Shown here in pieces: positions 23,901 to 31,839 of a stretch of DNA of 64,000 nt. Location: assembly GCF_007859865.1 (NCBI RefSeq), contig NZ_SJPI01000001.1, positions 3,285,406 to 3,349,405 on the forward strand, read 5' to 3'. Each line of letters opens with the position of its first letter. Within the stretch, counting starts at the first letter, position 1. The position numbers and the translations under genes are program-made. Under the pieces are notes generated by a model. That model was not told the DNA's origin. It saw only the letters and a program-made list of their open reading frames with translations, and did not search any database. The stretch is from Rubripirellula amarantea. GTDB taxonomy: Bacteria > Planctomycetota > Planctomycetia > Pirellulales > Pirellulaceae.

Positions 23901-26243
23901 GACTTGAAGCAACGAGAATCTCACTTTCGGTCCATGACGGACGGCTTGCCGTTGATGGTGTGGACCAACGACGAACTAGGTCGACATCAAGTAGTCAATC
24001 GAGCTTTCTGTGAATTCTTCGGTATCAATGCCGACGAGACGGAAGACTTGTCTTGGCGAAAACTACTGCACGAAGCGGACGTCGAAATTTACTTGAGCCA
24101 ATTTGCTCGCTGCGTTGCCGAGCGATCGAATTTTCACGCCGAGGTTCGTGCGCGACGTGCCGATGGTCAATGGAGATGGATCGAATCGTGGGGGCAGCCT
24201 CGGTTTTCGTCCACCGGCGACTACATCGGTCACATCGGAGCGAGCGCGGATGTGACGGATCGAGTTGAGGCGGTTCGGGATTTGGCCGAGAACCGACGTC
24301 GACTGGCTTTGGCCATGAACGCGGCAAGGATGGGGTCGTTCGTTTGGGATCGGATATCCAACGAACTCATTTGGGACGAGGAATGGATGCGTGCGGTAGG
24401 TCTGCAGCAAGAAATCGCTCACACCGGAGATGCGTTTTTCGATCGGGTTCACCCGGAAGACTTGGCTGAACTTCACCGCAACATTGCTCGAAGCCGAGAC
24501 AGCGGCAGCGACTTCAAAGCCGAGTTTCGGATCATTCGCGACGACGGTGAATTGCGATGGCTAGCAGGCGTAGGCAACTGGATCCTTGACGGTGTGCCCA
24601 AGGGCGAAAAGCCATGCAAGTTGGCCGGGCTCAATTGGGATATCACCGAACAAAAGGAATACGAAAATGAAATACGTCTGAACGAAGAACGATTAAGAGT
24701 CGCGGCGGGGGCTGCTGGGTTTGGAATGTTCCACGTCGACATTGACAACAATCACGTCGATTGGTCGGACGAGTTTTGTCGGCTGGTAGGAATTGATCCC
24801 AATTCCAATTTGGATATGGCAATCGGTGATATGCCTGACTTTGTCCATCCTGCCGATGCCGAGAAAGTACGCATCAGTGTTCAGAAAATTCTTGACGATC
24901 TCGAAGAGCCAGATCATTGGTTCAATCACCGGATCCTGAAGAAATCGGGCGAAGTACGCCATGTACGCGTTCAAACTCGATCATTGTACGAAGGAGAAGG
25001 CGACAACAAGCGTATGAAGATGTTGGTCGGAACGCTTCTGGATGTAACTCAGCAAAAAGAATACGAAACCAAACTTCGTAAGCAAAAGCGAATCGCAGAA
25101 ATCGCCAACGCGTCCAAGAGTGAATTTGTTGCCAACATGTCGCACGAGATCCGTACTCCGATGACAGCAATCCTTGGGTACGCTGATCTATTACAAGATC
25201 ATATTCATAGTGAAGAGGCACGAGACCATCTAAGCACCATTCGTCGTAATGGCGACTACCTGCTTGAGATCATTAATGACATTCTCGATCTTTCGAAGAT
25301 CGAAGCTGGCAAGTTAGACATCGATCTAGAGCGATTTCGACCCGAGCAAATCATTGAAGATGTACGAAGCATCATGGAAGTTCGCGCCAAAGAAAGAGGC
25401 TTGGAGCTAGAAGTCCGCTACGAAGGTCAGATACCGCGTATCATCGAAAGTGACGGCAAGCGGCTAAAGCAAATTTTGATCAACCTGGTAGGCAACGCAC
25501 TGAAGTTCACGCATGACGGCCGAGTAGAAATGGTGATTTCGATGCGGGATGACAAGCTTGGAATCGATGTGATTGATTCCGGGATTGGGATGTCTTCCGA
25601 GCAACAAGACAGATTGTTCCAACCATTCACACAGGCTGATTCTCTAATCACGCAGCAGTTTGGTGGGACTGGGTTGGGGCTCGCGATCAGTCAGCGGTTA
25701 GCGGCGATGCTCGGCGGGGCGATTTCGTGCGAAAGTAAATTGGGATGCGGAAGTAAGTTCACAGTGACGTTCAGCACGGGAAATTTCCCGGGGATGGAGA
25801 TGATTCAACCGGGATCGCTAGCTGAAACCTCGCCCTCGTCCGCCTTGAACGGTGAATCCGTTGTACTGGATTGTGAGATATTGATTGTCGATGATCGCCG
25901 CGACATCCGTTTCCTGAGTAAGCAAATCCTGTCCAAAGCAGGCGCGAAGATTACCGAGGCCGAGGATGGACTGCTTGGAATCCAAGCCGTCAAGAAGCGC
26001 ATGGCCAATGGATCTAATTTCGACCTGATCTTGTTAGATATGCAAATGCCAAACTTGGACGGCTACGAAACGGCGAAGCAACTTCGCCAAATGGGCTTCT
26101 TGTCGCCGATCATCGCATTGACTGCTGACGCAATGCAGGGGGACATGAATCGCTGCATCCAAAGTGGTTGCAACGACTACCTAAGTAAACCGATCGACAA
26201 AGGGGCCATGCTCCAAATGGTCAGCCGCTTCTTGTTCGATTGA
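20985..26243 (+). CDS. CheB-CheR-multiPAS-histidine kinase-receiver fusion
   Basis: The 1752-residue protein has, in order: CheB methylesterase (about 1-195; active Ser15 in VAVGSSAGGVEAF, His42 in FIQHLD, Asp in GAGSDGTLGL), CheR methyltransferase (about 215-475; FFRDPDSFEEL, WIPGCATGEEAYTMAI, CRNLLIYL), a PAS-like domain (490-640), a heptad coiled coil with repeated NEEL units (about 655-705), five PAS/PAC domains (about 715-1355), HisKA (His in NMSHEIRTPMTAIL), HATPase (QILINLVGNALKFT, DSGIGM, GTGLGLAI) and a receiver (LIVDDRRDI, LLDMQMPNLDGYE, YLSKPID). CheB/CheR fusions of this type occur away from chemotaxis clusters and no MCP, CheA or CheW gene is nearby. The active residues of both Che domains look intact, so protein methylation or demethylation of an unknown target may feed the kinase. 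The protein is probably cytoplasmic as it has no membrane segment. Confidence 0.92.
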   Translation: MSKSARPLVVAVGSSAGGVEAFTEFVKALGETPGFAVAFIQHLDAASKSLLVDLLAASTSLTIKEVTARTKVKLNTIYLAPPGILLTLRKGFLVPEESDDADRHVASIDQFFHSVADDQGERGLGVVLSGAGSDGTLGLKAISDCGGMTFAQDAASAKFDSMPRNAATTGVADHVLPPADIAAELIKYARYLEQSKGLMQTTAHMDTIEQAIPKITEQLLRVTGHNFQHYKISTLGRRIHRRMQILKISQVRRYVEQVQNDPDEAGSLFRELLIGVTAFFRDPDSFEELAKQVIPKLFLRRQSNDPVRIWIPGCATGEEAYTMAILCREHLDTIEGDYAVQIVASDIDVRALDIARKGSYPIGIVDHVSEERLDRFFVKKGKRYHVKKEIRESVLFSPHNLISDPPFSRQDLVSCRNLLIYLGPHLQKKLIPLFHYALRPGGYLFLGPSESMTSHKELFRSVNEKHRISQRKGTAIGKTPQAVSKVPAVGSYHPLGSSSLDDDKTDAVQIMQRIILDEFAPKSVVVDEDGHVICSSGEMNKYLSTGEGAFSNRIVKMARRGLRIGLRAALLEAKAKRRRIVHENLSVETDEGKQPVMITVQPMMRIGEDSGLFLVVFHDVGLPIEGIGNRKDANGASDDESETANVLTSSATDMEVMVEQLERELATARDDLENSMQEMEAANEELKSSNEELLSMNEELQSANEELESSKEEILCSSEAVARANSDLENLLRSTRIATIFLDEDYSIRSFTPAATDLYGLIPTDIGRPLTQLVPYVQEMPALPDASVLDGENPVKHTVLGTNGRTYIRRVLPYQDQSGQSRGIVVTFTDVTDLKESQDRLLANQAELAQAKVKMDLAMEVSGVASWTWDFETNQPFADSNLNRLWGFNADEKPSLEDLVGRIGEEHRERIGSALENVFERGGPYDQEHTVHLPSGKTRWVRAFGRANSPTESPREFAGIVTDITDRKAFELDLKQRESHFRSMTDGLPLMVWTNDELGRHQVVNRAFCEFFGINADETEDLSWRKLLHEADVEIYLSQFARCVAERSNFHAEVRARRADGQWRWIESWGQPRFSSTGDYIGHIGASADVTDRVEAVRDLAENRRRLALAMNAARMGSFVWDRISNELIWDEEWMRAVGLQQEIAHTGDAFFDRVHPEDLAELHRNIARSRDSGSDFKAEFRIIRDDGELRWLAGVGNWILDGVPKGEKPCKLAGLNWDITEQKEYENEIRLNEERLRVAAGAAGFGMFHVDIDNNHVDWSDEFCRLVGIDPNSNLDMAIGDMPDFVHPADAEKVRISVQKILDDLEEPDHWFNHRILKKSGEVRHVRVQTRSLYEGEGDNKRMKMLVGTLLDVTQQKEYETKLRKQKRIAEIANASKSEFVANMSHEIRTPMTAILGYADLLQDHIHSEEARDHLSTIRRNGDYLLEIINDILDLSKIEAGKLDIDLERFRPEQIIEDVRSIMEVRAKERGLELEVRYEGQIPRIIESDGKRLKQILINLVGNALKFTHDGRVEMVISMRDDKLGIDVIDSGIGMSSEQQDRLFQPFTQADSLITQQFGGTGLGLAISQRLAAMLGGAISCESKLGCGSKFTVTFSTGNFPGMEMIQPGSLAETSPSSALNGESVVLDCEILIVDDRRDIRFLSKQILSKAGAKITEAEDGLLGIQAVKKRMANGSNFDLILLDMQMPNLDGYETAKQLRQMGFLSPIIALTADAMQGDMNRCIQSGCNDYLSKPIDKGAMLQMVSRFLFD

Positions 26244-26346
26244 AACCACGCCACGAATCGCAAATGAACTGGTGCGATTTGGACTGGGCCCAGCTCGTGG
26301 CTCATGGCCCAAAGCCGACGCGCAGAATCAATCTTCAAGCACAGTA

Positions 26347-26535
26347 TCAATCTTCAAGTATCGGGGCTGAAGTTTGCGATTGATTAACACTTGTGGCTGC
26401 ACTGCTGAAAGTTTGAGTAACAGGTTCCGATAGCCGCTCGTGAAGATCAGATTGCTTGACTCGATCGGGGCCAACAAGAGGAAACGTAACTCCGTGATTG
26501 GTTTGGATGAAGGCGAATTGGCTGGAAGTATTCAT
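26347..26535 (-). CDS. Possible small protein after YqaE
   Basis: A 62-residue frame (start MNTSSQFAFIQTNHGVTF, ATG at 26535) lies 67 bases downstream of the YqaE gene on the same strand. GVTFPLVGPDRVKQSDLHERLSE faintly resembles the start of a STAS-type domain, then a Ser/Thr/Gln-rich tail follows. The ribosome binding site is poor and no homologue is recognised. Apart from this the 26244-26602 gap holds nothing I can support. Confidence 0.3.
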   Translation of the reverse strand: MNTSSQFAFIQTNHGVTFPLVGPDRVKQSDLHERLSEPVTQTFSSAATSVNQSQTSAPILED

Positions 26536-26602
26536 GAGAACTAATAGTGTTTGAGAAAAACGTAGATGGATGCAGGTGAGAGAACTACAGGCAGTTCGCC
26601 CG

Positions 26603-26782
26603 TTACAGAACAACGATCAACGCGTGAATGACGCCGACGATCCAAAATCCGATCAGTGTCAGAACAACGTTCAAGAAAAACTGTGTTCCAATACCTTTGT
26701 CCATGAACACCGCCAACGGTGGCAGCAAGATCGCAAGGACAACTTTAAGAAGAGTGTTTTGATTGGTGATCGTGGTTGACAT
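26603..26782 (-). CDS. YqaE/Pmp3 family small membrane protein
   Basis: The 59-residue product has two membrane helices (LLKVVLAILLPPLAVFMDKG and FFLNVVLTLIGFWIVGVIHALIVVL) with the Pmp3/YqaE pattern: PPLAVF, then Asn-x-x-L-T-x-x-G-x-x-P/V-G-x-x-H-A. In yeast, plants and bacteria these proteins are induced by salt, cold or membrane stress and influence membrane potential. The frame is open to 26950, but only the ATG at 26782 starts the family and it follows AGGACACGTGACC. A sigma-54-type promoter lies at 26895-26881. It is an inner membrane protein. Confidence 0.93.
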   Translation of the reverse strand: MSTTITNQNTLLKVVLAILLPPLAVFMDKGIGTQFFLNVVLTLIGFWIVGVIHALIVVL

Positions 26783-26880
26783 GGTCACGTGTCCTAATGG
26801 TTCATCAGACAAGACGGCCGATTGTTTGATGCAATATGAGGAAAGGGTCATGGCTAGTGCCGTCTGATGGTTGAGACGAT

Positions 26881-26895
26881 GCAAAGCACATACCA
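26881..26895 (-). promoter_or_regulatory. Sigma-54-type promoter
   Basis: The minus strand reads TGGTATGTGCTTTGC: -24 TGGTAT (one base from TGGYAC-like sites), -12 TTGC, GG-N10-GC spacing, 99 bases before the YqaE start. Confidence 0.5.
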
Positions 26896-27175
26896 AGGTC
26901 GGATAAATGATCAATCCAACGCACTCGGGTTCACACCTTTGAGGTCGCAAGCACGAATCGGTGTTGAATTGGACGAGGTTGCGATTTGCCTCGCCTTGTG
27001 GCCCTTATCGGTAGGTCGGCAATCCAAGCGTCTATCTATTTGTCGTACATCAATAGCCGTTAGTCGTATATCGTTTATCGCTCGCAAAGAAGTTCAATCG
27101 ACGACACCTAGGGAGTCAGATTGTTTCGACAGTAGCGAAAGCTCGTTGTTAGCTGGCAATGCGTCCAATCGGGAA

Positions 27176-27214
27176 TGTGCGAAATCAGTGTGCGAACTCA
27201 ATGTGCGAACTTAA
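27176..27214 (+). repeat. Three tandem 13-bp repeats, possible enhancer sites
   Basis: Units TGTGCGAAATCAG, TGTGCGAACTCAA and TGTGCGAACTTAA lie 71-109 bases before the -24 of the site at 27285-27299, a usual distance for a sigma-54 upstream activator site. TGTGCGAACT also occurs at 738-747, upstream of the first sigma-54 site. Confidence 0.5.
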
Positions 27215-27284
27215 GCTGCAAGCTGTACGTGCGAGCTGGCGATAGACCGCGGGCGACTGTTGGTTCAAGTGTCGGTACAAGTGT

Positions 27285-27299
27285 CGGTACGGCGGTTGC
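27285..27299 (+). promoter_or_regulatory. Sigma-54-type promoter
   Basis: CGGTACGGCGGTTGC: -24 CGGTAC, -12 TTGC, GG-N10-GC spacing, 48 bases before the ATG at 27347. The -24 overlaps the second copy of CAAGTGTCGGTA. Confidence 0.5.
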
Positions 27300-27346
27300 G
27301 GTATAGGTGTGGTTCTGTTCAACCTCAACCTATGAAGGGCAAGACC

Positions 27347-27517
27347 ATGTCTAAAGAACCCGGCATCATTGAAGAAACGAAAGATGCGATCATGGACGAT
27401 CAGCATTCAATTGACGAAAAAGCACCCGGCACTCCCTTTATGCTCGTCGCTTTGAGCTATTTGGCAGTTCTGGCGGTGGTATGTGGGCTGTTGGCCCTAA
27501 TCATGTGGGTGCTGTGA
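27347..27517 (+). CDS. Small single-span membrane protein
   Basis: The 56-residue product has a charged, acidic N-terminal half (EPGIIEETKDAIMDDQHSIDEKAPG) and one C-terminal membrane helix (PFMLVALSYLAVLAVVCGLLALIMWVL). No family is recognised. The ATG at 27347 is preferred because GAAGGGCAAGACC just before it gives a good ribosome binding site; ATG 27332 is in frame and would add five residues. A sigma-54-type promoter lies directly upstream. It sits between YqaE and the MscS gene, both stress membrane proteins, so a membrane-stress role is inferred by context only. Confidence 0.7.
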   Translation: MSKEPGIIEETKDAIMDDQHSIDEKAPGTPFMLVALSYLAVLAVVCGLLALIMWVL

Positions 27518-27660
27518 TTTTGGCTCGTCTGCAATGTACGTGATGGTTGCCAATCTAGGCAGGATCGCGGTTGTTGTCGCATTGACCAAGTTGGCAGCGG
27601 ATCAGTCATCGGATGTGTAATTGCAGTGAATAGAACTCCATACCGCACGGAATCTTGTGT

Positions 27661-27675
27661 TGGAACAGCGTTTGC
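27661..27675 (+). promoter_or_regulatory. Sigma-54-type promoter of the MscS operon
   Basis: TGGAACAGCGTTTGC: -24 TGGAAC, -12 TTGC, GG-N10-GC spacing. Transcription would start near 27687, leaving about 28 bases of leader before the ATG at 27715. Confidence 0.65.
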
Positions 27676-27714
27676 GTTCCCGCGGAACAAACAACCCTTC
27701 CCCCAGGATTCCGC

Positions 27715-29181
27715 ATGCTTCGTAAGAAAACGCTCTGCGTTCTAATCGCCGCTCTGTTGAGCTTTTCGTTTTTCTACTCAATCGGCGCGGCCCAAGACGA
27801 AGCGCCGACTGCGGACGCTGTCGCGGCAGAGGTGACTGCGGACCGCAATGGCGGTGGCAAGGAAGTTGAAGTCGCAGATGAAGTCCAGGTGGATCCCGTC
27901 AACAGCGACGACCGTATTCAAGATCGGTTACAGGAAATCATGGAGGCTACGGGGTGGTTTGAATCGCCCAGTGTTGAAGTAGATCGTGGCGTTGCATTCC
28001 TACATGGCACCGCCGACACAAAGAAACACCAGGCCTGGGCCGAAGCGACCGCGATGAAAACTTCGGATGTGGTAGCGGTAGTCAACCGAATTGCCGTTGA
28101 GGAACAACCGCTGTGGAATTTCGATCCCGCGGTGGCATCATTGAAGCAACTCGGGCGAGAGGCAACTGCCGTGCTTCCGTTGCTAGTCGTAGCCTTCGTG
28201 ATCGGATGCTTGTTCTACTACCTAGCGATCGCGACGGCGAAGTTCACACGTTGGCTCACGGCCAACCGCATCGATAGCTCGTTGCTTCGGCAGGTGACGG
28301 GGAACGTGGTCGCCGTGATTGTGTTCATCGTCGGCATGTACATAGCGTTGCGTGTTTCGGGGTTGACTCGGTTAGCGGTGACGCTGCTGGGCGGTACCGG
28401 GCTAGTCGGGTTGGCGCTTGGATTCGCGTTCCGAGATATCGCAGAGAACTACCTCGCCAGCATTTTGCTTTCTCTCAATCACCCATTTCGAGTTGGCGAT
28501 TTGATCGAGGTGGAAGGCGCCAAAGGGTTCGTACGAAAGGTGACAACTCGCGGAACAGTGTTGAGTACACTTGAAGGCAATCAAATCCAGATGCCCAATA
28601 GCACCGTCTACAAGGGCCAGATTATCAACTACACGGCGACTCCGCTGATTCGAAACGAATTCTCGATTGGGATTGGATTCGATGATTCCGTCACCCAAGC
28701 TCAAGAGATTGTCATGACAGTACTGACGGAACATTCCGCCGTGATTGGCGATCCTGCACCCATTGTCGTTGTCGAATCATTGGGTTCATCTACGGTTAAT
28801 CTGCGAGCCTACTACTGGATCGACCAGGGGCAACATTCACCATTGAAGGTTAAGAGCAGCGTGATCCGACAAGCCAAGCAAAAACTGACGGAAGCGAAAA
28901 TTACAATGCCCGACGAAGCACGTGAATTAGTGTTTCCACAGGGTGTTCCGGTACGGATTGTTGATGCTTCCGCAAGTGGCGAAGATCCGCAAGTCCTTGA
29001 TGGTCAACTGCTAGATTCTCGGGATACCGTTTTGAACCATTCAGCTCGGGAAGCGACGGTTGAAGAACCTGTTCTCGATGCGACAGCGGGCGAAGGCGAT
29101 TTGGCAACTGAACAAGACGAAGTTTTGCGAGCGACGAAGGACGATGAGACGGTCGATGGTGAGGCGAACCTCATCGCATGA
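27715..29181 (+). CDS. MscS-family mechanosensitive channel with BON domain
   Basis: The 488-residue protein starts with a signal peptide (residues 1-26, LCVLIAALLSFSFFYSIGAAQ), a polar region, a BON domain (about 62-130; IQDRLQEIMEATGWFESPSVEVDRGVAFLHG), then three membrane helices (about 155-180, 200-225, 226-250) and the MscS pore and beta domain: VTLLGGTGLVGLALGFAFRDIAENYLASILLSLNHPFRVGDLIEV and PNSTVYKGQIINYT. A BON domain in front of MscS suggests binding to the envelope. The ATG at 27715 follows CCAGGATTCCGC. The C-terminal 60 residues are acidic and low in complexity. It releases solutes upon hypo-osmotic shock. The next gene overlaps by four bases (ATGA). Confidence 0.92.
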   Translation: MLRKKTLCVLIAALLSFSFFYSIGAAQDEAPTADAVAAEVTADRNGGGKEVEVADEVQVDPVNSDDRIQDRLQEIMEATGWFESPSVEVDRGVAFLHGTADTKKHQAWAEATAMKTSDVVAVVNRIAVEEQPLWNFDPAVASLKQLGREATAVLPLLVVAFVIGCLFYYLAIATAKFTRWLTANRIDSSLLRQVTGNVVAVIVFIVGMYIALRVSGLTRLAVTLLGGTGLVGLALGFAFRDIAENYLASILLSLNHPFRVGDLIEVEGAKGFVRKVTTRGTVLSTLEGNQIQMPNSTVYKGQIINYTATPLIRNEFSIGIGFDDSVTQAQEIVMTVLTEHSAVIGDPAPIVVVESLGSSTVNLRAYYWIDQGQHSPLKVKSSVIRQAKQKLTEAKITMPDEARELVFPQGVPVRIVDASASGEDPQVLDGQLLDSRDTVLNHSAREATVEEPVLDATAGEGDLATEQDEVLRATKDDETVDGEANLIA

Positions 29182-30437
29182 GAGCCTACCTACAGCAACT
29201 GACTTACCGGATAAAAGGCAGCTATTGGTTCATTCCTTCGCTGATGGTTATCGGTGCGATTCTGCTTTCGCAGTTCACGATCTGGATTGACCGCGACTTT
29301 GGAAACGATTGGCTGAAAGACTTCTGGTTCGTTTCGATGAATCAACCCGATGGAGCGCGAGCACTGTTGGCCACGGTCGCCGGTTCGATGATCACGGTCG
29401 CCGGCGTTACTTTTTCACTCACTATCCTTGCTGTCTCTCACGCGACATCGCATTTCGGACCGCGTTTACTGGACAACTTCATGCGTGATCGCGGCAACCA
29501 GGTCACGCTCGGCACCTTCGTGGCAACGTTCCTCTATTGCTTGTTAGTTCTACGGGTGGTGCGTGGTGGAGGCGAATCGAACGATCTGGGCGTTGAACTG
29601 GGCGCTTTTGTTCCTCAGTTGTCGTTGCTAGTTGGGTTAGTGTTGACGATTGCTAGTGTCGCAGAACTCATCTATTTCATTCACCATGTTCCAGACAGCA
29701 TCCACATCAGCACAGTGCTGCAGCGATTGGCTGTCGACATGGATGCGAAGTTTGACGAACTGTATCCCGAGACGCTTGGTGACCCACTTGATCCGGATCA
29801 ACGGGATCAAGATCGTTCGCTGAACTTCTCGCACACGGTGGAATCTGCTCATAGCGGCTATCTGCAGGGAATAGACGATACCGAGCTGCTGGAATTTGCT
29901 AAAGCGAATGACTGTGTATTGCGATTGTTACGTCGTCCAGGCGATTTTCTGAGACTCGGCGAACGTATCGTCGAAGTAACACCGGTGGACGATTGGTCCG
30001 ACGATCACGTCAAGCAAATCCAGCATGGCTTCACCATTGGGTTTTCTCGGACGCCCACCCAAGATGCTTTTTTCACGCTGAATGAATTTGTTGAGGTAGC
30101 AACGAGAGCCCTGTCGCCTGGAGTGAACGATCCATTTACGGCGATGCAGTGTATCGATTGGCTATCCGACGGTCTGGTGAAGCTATCCCGCCGACAGCTC
30201 CCCAAACTCAAACGGGTGGATTCGGAAGGCGACATTCGCATCATCATCTCGCCCGTGGGCTACATCGACTTTGTCGATGCGATGCTGGGACAACTAGTGC
30301 CTTACGCGAGCCGAGATGAGAACGTGCGAAAGTATTTCATCGACTCGATGGAACGCGTGATTGCGATTTCGGAAGCTGCCGAGTTGAATCAGTTGATCAA
30401 GAAACAAATTCATCGCATATCGACCGTGCACGCCTGA
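29178..30437 (+). CDS. DUF2254 membrane protein
   Basis: The 419-residue protein matches DUF2254: four membrane helices (about 17-36 SYWFIPSLMVIGAILLSQF, 62-88, 109-130, 142-165 LSLLVGLVLTIASVAELIYFIHHV) in the first 170 residues and a soluble C-terminal half with IGFSRTPTQDAFFTLNEFVEVATRALSPGVNDPFTAMQCID, the conserved block of the family (NDPFTA). No activity is known. It overlaps the MscS gene by ATGA and shares its sigma-54-type promoter, so it may act with the channel in the inner membrane. It ends 37 bases from the convergent ECF sigma gene. Confidence 0.9.
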   Translation: MRAYLQQLTYRIKGSYWFIPSLMVIGAILLSQFTIWIDRDFGNDWLKDFWFVSMNQPDGARALLATVAGSMITVAGVTFSLTILAVSHATSHFGPRLLDNFMRDRGNQVTLGTFVATFLYCLLVLRVVRGGGESNDLGVELGAFVPQLSLLVGLVLTIASVAELIYFIHHVPDSIHISTVLQRLAVDMDAKFDELYPETLGDPLDPDQRDQDRSLNFSHTVESAHSGYLQGIDDTELLEFAKANDCVLRLLRRPGDFLRLGERIVEVTPVDDWSDDHVKQIQHGFTIGFSRTPTQDAFFTLNEFVEVATRALSPGVNDPFTAMQCIDWLSDGLVKLSRRQLPKLKRVDSEGDIRIIISPVGYIDFVDAMLGQLVPYASRDENVRKYFIDSMERVIAISEAAELNQLIKKQIHRISTVHA

Positions 30438-30474
30438 GCAGGGTATCACTCGACAACGCGGGTGTGCATCACGA

Positions 30475-31725
30475 CTAGGAATTGCGACTATCAAGCTCGC
30501 TTAGCTTCTTCGCTAGAAAACGTTGCTCCGATGACTGCTTACTTAACCGCATAGCAGTCTGAAAAGCCTTCCGTGCGTCACTGAACCGACCTATGCGACT
30601 AAGCAGTTCGCCGCGTGCCGAATGAGCCAAAGCATAGTTCGACAATTCGCCATGTTCTAAGAGAGAATCAATTTGGAATAGGCCTGCCGCTGGTCCATTA
30701 CGCATTGCGACCGCGACCGCTCGGTTGAGTTTAACGATCGGGCCGGGCGAAACTTGGCTTAGCAGGTCATAAAGGCCAACGATCTGTACCCAGTCGGTCT
30801 TGTCGGCAGTCGGGGCTTCGGCGTGCAATGCTGAAATTGCTGCTTGCAAGGTATAGGGACCGACATGCCGTGTCGCAAACGCTTGCGCCACGAGCTCGCG
30901 ACCTTCGCGTATTAAAGTCTGGTCCCAAAGCGAACGATCCTGGTCGTCTAACAGCACGATATCACCAGCTTCGTCGGTGCGAGCGTTTCGCCGCGACTCG
31001 TGAAGCAACATCAGAGCGAGTAACCCCATCACCTCAGCGTCTGGACACAGGGCGAGGACGAGTCGACACAGCCGAATGGCTTCAGTTGTTAAATCGCCAC
31101 GGATAAGCGTTTGACCAGCGGAAGCAGAATAGCCCTCGTTAAAGATCAAGTAAATTACGACCAAGACGCCATCGAGACGTTCGGGCAATTCATCTCGGTC
31201 AGGGATCTCGATCGGAATTCCGGCTTCGCGAATTTTCGCTTTGCCCCTGACTAAACGCTGGGCCATCGTTGTGGGAGTGGTCAGGAAGGCGCTTGCGATT
31301 TCCTCGGTAGTAAGCCGACACACCTCACGCAACGTTAACGGTACCTGAATTTCGGAGGCAATCGCCGGGTGACAACAAGTGAAGATCAACCTTAGCTGGT
31401 CATCTTCGATTGCGGTGGAGTTCTTTGACTCGTTGACACCCCTTACGTTTTCTAATCGTTTCGCAATCTCGCTGGCTCGCTCAGTCAAACGAGCCTGACG
31501 CCGAATGAGGTCAATTGCCTTGAACCGGCCTGTCGAGATAAGCCAAGCCGTCGGATTATCAGGGATGCCTTCACGAGGCCATTGGATAAATGCACTGGCA
31601 AACGCTTCCTGCATCGCGTCTTCCGCTAGGTCGAGATCGCCAAGCAAGCGAGCTAGTGACGCGAACACCTTTCCCGACGAGCCGTGAAAGATGTCTTCGA
31701 TAGTTTGAGATTTCGATGAGGCCAT
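30475..31725 (-). CDS. ECF42-type RNA polymerase sigma factor with DUF6596 extension
   Basis: The 416-residue protein has sigma region 2 (about 10-75; LARLLGDLDLAEDAMQEAFASAFIQWPREGIPDNPTAWLISTGRFKAIDLIRR) and region 4 (about 110-165; LTLREVCRLTTEEIASAFLTTPTTMAQRLVRGKAKIREA), then a helical TPR-like C-terminal part (180-416, GYSASAGQTLIRGDLTTEAIRLCRLVLALCPD). This is the ECF42/COG4941 group, whose C-terminal domain replaces an anti-sigma factor. Its usual partner, a DGPF/YCII-like protein gene, is not seen here: upstream is Dps in the same direction and downstream is DUF2254 on the other strand. Target genes are unknown. Confidence 0.92.
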   Translation of the reverse strand: MASSKSQTIEDIFHGSSGKVFASLARLLGDLDLAEDAMQEAFASAFIQWPREGIPDNPTAWLISTGRFKAIDLIRRQARLTERASEIAKRLENVRGVNESKNSTAIEDDQLRLIFTCCHPAIASEIQVPLTLREVCRLTTEEIASAFLTTPTTMAQRLVRGKAKIREAGIPIEIPDRDELPERLDGVLVVIYLIFNEGYSASAGQTLIRGDLTTEAIRLCRLVLALCPDAEVMGLLALMLLHESRRNARTDEAGDIVLLDDQDRSLWDQTLIREGRELVAQAFATRHVGPYTLQAAISALHAEAPTADKTDWVQIVGLYDLLSQVSPGPIVKLNRAVAVAMRNGPAAGLFQIDSLLEHGELSNYALAHSARGELLSRIGRFSDARKAFQTAMRLSKQSSEQRFLAKKLSELDSRNS

Positions 31726-31839
31726 AGACGACCATTTTCATCGAAATCGGTTAACCAATCTAGCGTGGACAATTAAGTGCAATTGAGTGGAATCTGACTC
31801 CATCAAAGGTCTTCGCGTCGATCAACATTCGATGCGGAT

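Larger units (their letters stand above)
26783..27346. other. Divergent intergenic region with two sigma-54-type sites and tandem repeats
   Basis: No gene is seen in these 564 bases. It holds the YqaE promoter (26895-26881), the promoter for the 56-residue protein (27285-27299), three tandem 13-mers at 27176-27214 and a doubled CAAGTGTCGGTA at 27266-27289. Confidence 0.6.
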
